From Dyadobacter sp. UC 10 (GTDB lineage: Bacteria > Bacteroidota > Bacteroidia > Cytophagales > Spirosomataceae), in contig NZ_VSRN01000001.1 of NCBI RefSeq assembly GCF_008369915.1, positions 4,274,501 to 4,338,500 on the forward strand: 64,000 nucleotides of DNA. Reading direction: 5' to 3'. A model generated the notes under the pieces. It saw nothing but the letters and a program-made list of their open reading frames with translations. It was not told the DNA's origin and ran no database searches. Shown here piece after piece: positions 62,101-64,000 of this stretch; position 1 is the first letter of the stretch, and each line of letters starts with the position of its first letter. A program made the translations under genes and the position numbers.

Positions 62101-62307
62101 GTAGTCCCCATTGATATCGGTAACTGTACCAGCCTGAAAACCGGTAGATTCGTTTCTGACCAGAACGGTCGCGCCGGGGATCGGCCCTGCCTGCACTTCC
62201 GTTACTTTTCCGATAATGGTTGCCTCATTGCCCTGCGCAAAACCCGTAAGGCCGGCGCAAAAGAGCATGAAAAACAACGCAATACGTCTTGTAATTGATC
62301 GATTCAT
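59149..62307 (-). CDS. TonB-dependent receptor (Oar-like)
   Basis: A protein of about 1052 residues in the outer membrane. The start at 62307 gives a clean signal peptide (ending TGFAQ). An N-terminal carboxypeptidase-like domain (ATIIGKVTEVQAGPIPGATVLV, VTDINGDYIIKQLP) is followed by a plug domain (VVSLGASTAI, TKLPVNGRNFTSL, NYTIDGMTSRSTI) and a large barrel ending in IQIGLRYAF. This architecture matches the Oar-like receptors of Bacteroidota. The substrate is unknown; the phosphodiesterase gene downstream hints at phosphorylated compounds. A TACTTTTG -7 box lies about 150 bp upstream. Confidence 0.92.
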   Translation of the reverse strand: MNRSITRRIALFFMLFCAGLTGFAQGNEATIIGKVTEVQAGPIPGATVLVRNESTGFQAGTVTDINGDYIIKQLPLGSPYSITVSFIGFGEQKKTGYALNQGDQLRLNFEMESSATELQAVDIKANSLKNTVVSLGASTAITAKDITKLPVNGRNFTSLIELSPLSNGNSLGGQLGSSTNYTIDGMTSRSTIAGGETGGTYAISMEAIREFKVVTNEYDVTLGRAGGGTISTVTKSGTNQLTGSVFNFMRADWLSSGYDLRGNKRTQDFSTNQFGMSLGGALKKDKAHFFVAWDHQADSRPLFIANLQSEADVAANKVTQETLDNFLDIARSKYGVSNNPQFGAFGKKKGTDAIFARIDWQLNSKNLLTLRNNLIKENDKLSEGDNTGINAYESYIDRERFNNSIMASLRTIVSPKITNELKVQHFYQYEAVIPSSELPSAGIPRAIVENVNSTSGTNNYINSIQIGGQRFSPEWFRGQVYQAVNNLYYNTGKINFTFGIDVMFNRMKSVYGSEMNGRFYFTGLDNFNNLTPYRYAREINLLADPSSIVNSLATGLYAQMDTKLARGLDMMAGLRLDNTQYLNKANFSQVVFDELDLRTDNKINTTQLQPRVQFTWDVNEQSKDIIRFGAGIFGSQLNPYSMINNMLFDGTKVAAVEIQGALVPKPNFPGYREDPSTAPGADLFNTPGIERLITINMNNADAKIPVLYKTNFSYNHFFSDRLRIGVSGYASWARNNYMYVDRNMVEDPYFRIAAEANRGVYVPADKIATKNGATNWLDSRKTTKVGRVLELVSEGKKNQFAFVIDGTYRYFKDGQITFSYTWNDSKDNTSYNGNVANTATLDLMVNDDPRDLSRITYANNHFRNKVVFYGTAPSIWGVTLGLRYSGIGGTRYSMAVSGNMNGDFVSSNDLPYIYDPNSPETPQTVRDGINAILNNPEAEQSIKDYLLRDMGKIAERNGGINGFYGVFDLRLAKKFNFYKNHGLEASVDIFNVANLLNQDWGVGTNLGKQNLYTIRSFDATAKRYGYGMSNGIGVSNLNGSPYQIQIGLRYAF

Positions 62308-62460
62308 CTTTTGTTTGTAATTAAATTTAGTGGTTGCTGTCGGGACAATTGAGCACACTTCGCCTGGCACAGGTTAAGCCGGAGTGCAATTGAGTTTTGA
62401 GTATCAAAAGTTGGTTCAGGAGAGTTGCTGGCCGATTGTGTTGCCTTGTTTTTGACGCTG

Positions 62461-62468
62461 CAAAAGTA
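62461..62468 (-). promoter_or_regulatory. TAnnTTTG -7 element of the TonB receptor
   Basis: The minus strand reads TACTTTTG followed by CA, a textbook Bacteroidota -7 box. Transcription would start about 62455, giving a leader of about 148 nt before the ATG. No convincing TTG -33 box was found. Confidence 0.5.
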
Positions 62469-62563
62469 GATGGGCTTTATTATGCGAATATTAACTACCG
62501 GTTACGCAATGGTTAATGTATCGCAGTCTGCGGTGACTGAATGTGTCTTTTATTTTACCAAAC

Positions 62564-62594
62564 AAAAAAAGAGCTGCCCTGGAATGAGCAGCTC
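62564..62594 (-). terminator. Intrinsic terminator after the lipoprotein gene
   Basis: Stem GAGCTGC (62571-62577) pairs with GCAGCTC (62588-62594) around a 10-base loop; on the minus strand it is followed by a run of seven T (62564-62570). It lies 24 bp past the lipoprotein stop. Confidence 0.8.
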
Positions 62595-62618
62595 CTGAGA
62601 GAAAGGGAAGTGATGTTT

Positions 62619-63359
62619 TCAGTTAACCTCCTGAATAGCATTCTTGTCAACAAAAATGTGGGCGTACGAGTATTCACCCGCATTCGCATTGATAGCTGAG
62701 AAGGAAAGTGTCATTTCTGATTCTTCTGCAATAAATGTAATTGTTTTATCAACCCACACCGCCTGCTTGCCGGTCATATCAATGTACTCGGCTACTGCGC
62801 CGGTGGAATAGGACCGGACCAGATACACCTGTTTGGCATATGCTGCTGCGAACGGAAGCAGATGGCCATTGAACTGGGTTGTCGCAACCCGGAAAGTAAT
62901 TGCATACTTTTTGCCCGGTTTCAAATACCGCAATTTCGTTTTCACGGCCGATCGTTTTCCATTTGGCGACCAGGTGTTTGAATTCGTAGTAACCGTTGCA
63001 ATGGAAGCAGGATTGGTTGCACCCGCAATAGCTGGAAGCGGTTTAGTCCAGGGGTAATTGCTGTTGCCCCAGAGATGTGTAAAGCTTGAAGACCCGGTGG
63101 GCAGCATTTGTAAATCATCCGGGCTGGTCAGAATATCCCGTTCCCAGCGGGTTGCATAAACATTGTTGCCAGTGGGCCCATTAGTGGTCGGGAAGCTGGG
63201 TAGAACCACAATTCCTCCACCTTCCTGTCCCTCCCTCAAAGACGAGCTTTTTTGTCCTTCAAGCGGATCGGCTGTTTGCAAAGCATCTTCTGAACAGCTA
63301 CTGAGCATCATCAAACAGGCCAGTCCGAGACTAATGGGTAACTTTTGTAAGAGATTCAT
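62619..63359 (-). CDS. Hypothetical lipoprotein
   Basis: A 246-residue protein with lipobox LSSC (lipidated Cys22 after MMLSS) and a disordered Ser/Gly-rich linker to about residue 60. The rest is beta-rich, with KYAITFRVATTQFNGHL and YSYAHIFVDKNAI, which suggests a carbohydrate-binding-like sandwich, but I cannot name the family. It is divergent from the receptor-like gene at the right edge. Confidence 0.7.
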   Translation of the reverse strand: MNLLQKLPISLGLACLMMLSSCSEDALQTADPLEGQKSSSLREGQEGGGIVVLPSFPTTNGPTGNNVYATRWERDILTSPDDLQMLPTGSSSFTHLWGNSNYPWTKPLPAIAGATNPASIATVTTNSNTWSPNGKRSAVKTKLRYLKPGKKYAITFRVATTQFNGHLLPFAAAYAKQVYLVRSYSTGAVAEYIDMTGKQAVWVDKTITFIAEESEMTLSFSAINANAGEYSYAHIFVDKNAIQEVN

Positions 63360-63665
63360 TTTTTTAATTTTTATAGTAAAACAACATTTTGTACTGACTA
63401 CAAAAAAAGTTTTTGTGTAAGGATTAAGCGGTTTGGAATGAGCACGTGGTTATTGTGATTATTCTTCGGCAGGGAAGACTAATCTCGCCGCAGATTAGCA
63501 GTTTTCGGCGTGTAGTTACTACGAAATGATCTTCCATTTATCTCCTACAACTCAGCGCAGGATTAATTCGCTTCGGCTTGGCAATTCGACGGTTCGCCCC
63601 GGAAGCGGTTTTGCTTTACTTCGGTGTTGACAAGTTTTGTCTTGCTATTCATTTAAAAACAGCAG
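63360..63665. other. 306-bp intergenic region between divergent genes
   Basis: No gene is seen. It should hold promoters for the minus-strand lipoprotein and the plus-strand receptor-like gene. A perfect hairpin, CTAATCT (63479-63485) with AGATTAG (63492-63498) over a 6-base loop, and a TTGACA sequence at 63627-63632 are the visible elements. Confidence 0.5.
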
Positions 63666-64000
63666 ACATGAGAGCATTACTATTAGCCATGACAATTTTT
63701 CTTTCGGGTACGGTCTTCGCGCAGCAGGGTACCCAAACGATTCGCGGCATGGTCCGCGATGAAGTTTCCAATGCACCGGTGATCGGCGCTTCCGTTTTGC
63801 TGCTGCAAGCCGACGGGGCCAGTCCGGTGGGGACGACTACGGATGTAAACGGGGAGTTTCGGATTACCGGCATTCCGCTAGGCCGTCAATCGTTTCGCAT
63901 AACGATGGTAGGTTATGAAGAGCAGCGGCTACCCAATCTGGTCGTGACTTCGGGTAAGGAGGTGATCGTGAATGTGACGATGACCGAAAATATCCAGGCG
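63666..64000 (+). CDS. TonB-receptor-like or carboxypeptidase-regulatory protein (3' end outside window)
   Basis: The ATG at 63666 opens a frame that runs off the right edge. A signal peptide (MRALLLAMTIFLSGTVFAQ) is followed by a carboxypeptidase-regulatory-like domain with TIRGMVRDEVSNAPVIGASV, TTTDVNGEFRITGIPLG and SFRITMVGYEEQ. This N-terminus is typical of TonB-dependent receptors of the Oar or SusC kind, but only about 111 residues are visible, so the rest is not known. Confidence 0.85.

Larger units (their letters stand above)
62308..62618. other. 311-bp intergenic region with TonB-receptor promoter
   Basis: No gene is seen. On the minus strand it holds the leader and promoter of the TonB receptor, including a -7 box at 62461-62468, and at its right end the terminator of the lipoprotein gene at 62564-62594. 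Confidence 0.6.

Noticed and set aside
1..64000. CRISPR array, tRNA/rRNA, prophage or intact insertion sequence
   Set aside because: No regularly spaced direct repeats, clover-leaf sequence, rRNA stretch, integrase or transposase reading frame was noticed by eye; a covariance-model search would be needed to exclude small RNAs.

Overview
The window reads as a chromosomal segment of a Bacteroidota bacterium, most likely a member of the Cytophagales close to Dyadobacter or Spirosoma; the genus is an inference. The support is a PorV subunit of the type IX secretion system, large TonB-dependent receptors with carboxypeptidase-like N-termini, several TlpA-type secreted thioredoxins, Bacteroidota-specific families (DUF2851, DUF4394, short AMP nucleosidase), weak Shine-Dalgarno sites and TAnnTTTG-type -7 promoter elements. 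I saw no rRNA, tRNA, CRISPR array, prophage or intact insertion sequence. Both edges cut a gene: an MHS-type transporter at the left and a carboxypeptidase-like/TonB-receptor N-terminus at the right.

Layout. 1-9 kb: transporter, small membrane protein and thiolase; GtrA-like protein; secreted barrel-like protein and lipoprotein; SMP-30 lactonase; GH13 amylase; Maf; MarR with YceI. 9-17 kb: secreted TlpA protein, HsdR_N nuclease-like protein, AMP nucleosidase, truncated globin, a HigBA toxin-antitoxin pair, CCA-adding enzyme, DUF2851 protein and a monofunctional transglycosylase. 17-25 kb: an aromatic-rich secreted protein, amidohydrolase lipoprotein, GH43 enzyme, PAS-LuxR regulator, a degenerate SDR, a GNAT followed by a VOC-GNAT fusion, and gamma-glutamyltransferase. 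25-36.5 kb: hypotheticals, a DUF2975/XRE pair that seems to have lost both start codons, a zinc-less Fpg/Nei glycosylase, a 2H phosphoesterase, an ethylene-receptor-like histidine kinase with its receiver, PorV, a START protein, and an exported MTA/SAH nucleosidase next to a purine permease. 36.5-50.6 kb: DUF6797-cytochrome c protein, exported PPC-domain protein, DUF4394 lipoprotein, ASCH-like/winged-helix protein, a glycosyltransferase-flippase-like-glycosyltransferase operon, Gfo/Idh/MocA oxidoreductase, AraC-like regulator, LytTR/LytS pair and an orphan ParD. 50.6-64 kb: luciferase-like monooxygenase, tandem TlpA lipoproteins with a DUF4174 protein, a hydrolase, a membrane protein, a nucleotide pyrophosphatase/phosphodiesterase behind a TonB receptor, a lipoprotein and the start of another receptor-like gene.

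Functional links. Purine salvage recurs: AMP nucleosidase, exported MTA/SAH nucleosidase and an NCS2 permease can together return adenine to the cell. Envelope functions dominate: five TlpA or TlpA-like/DUF4174 secreted proteins, two TonB-type proteins, PorV and many lipoproteins. The most interesting single item is the two-component pair at 29.3-31.3 kb, whose kinase carries an N-terminal membrane domain matching the plant ethylene receptor copper/ethylene-binding site in residues and in exact spacing. Other structure not explained by genes includes GGTG-NNNN-CACC palindromes at two loci 13 kb apart, a 33-bp polypurine/polypyrimidine hairpin between the TonB receptor and the phosphodiesterase, and the double start-codon loss at 26.9-27.5 kb.
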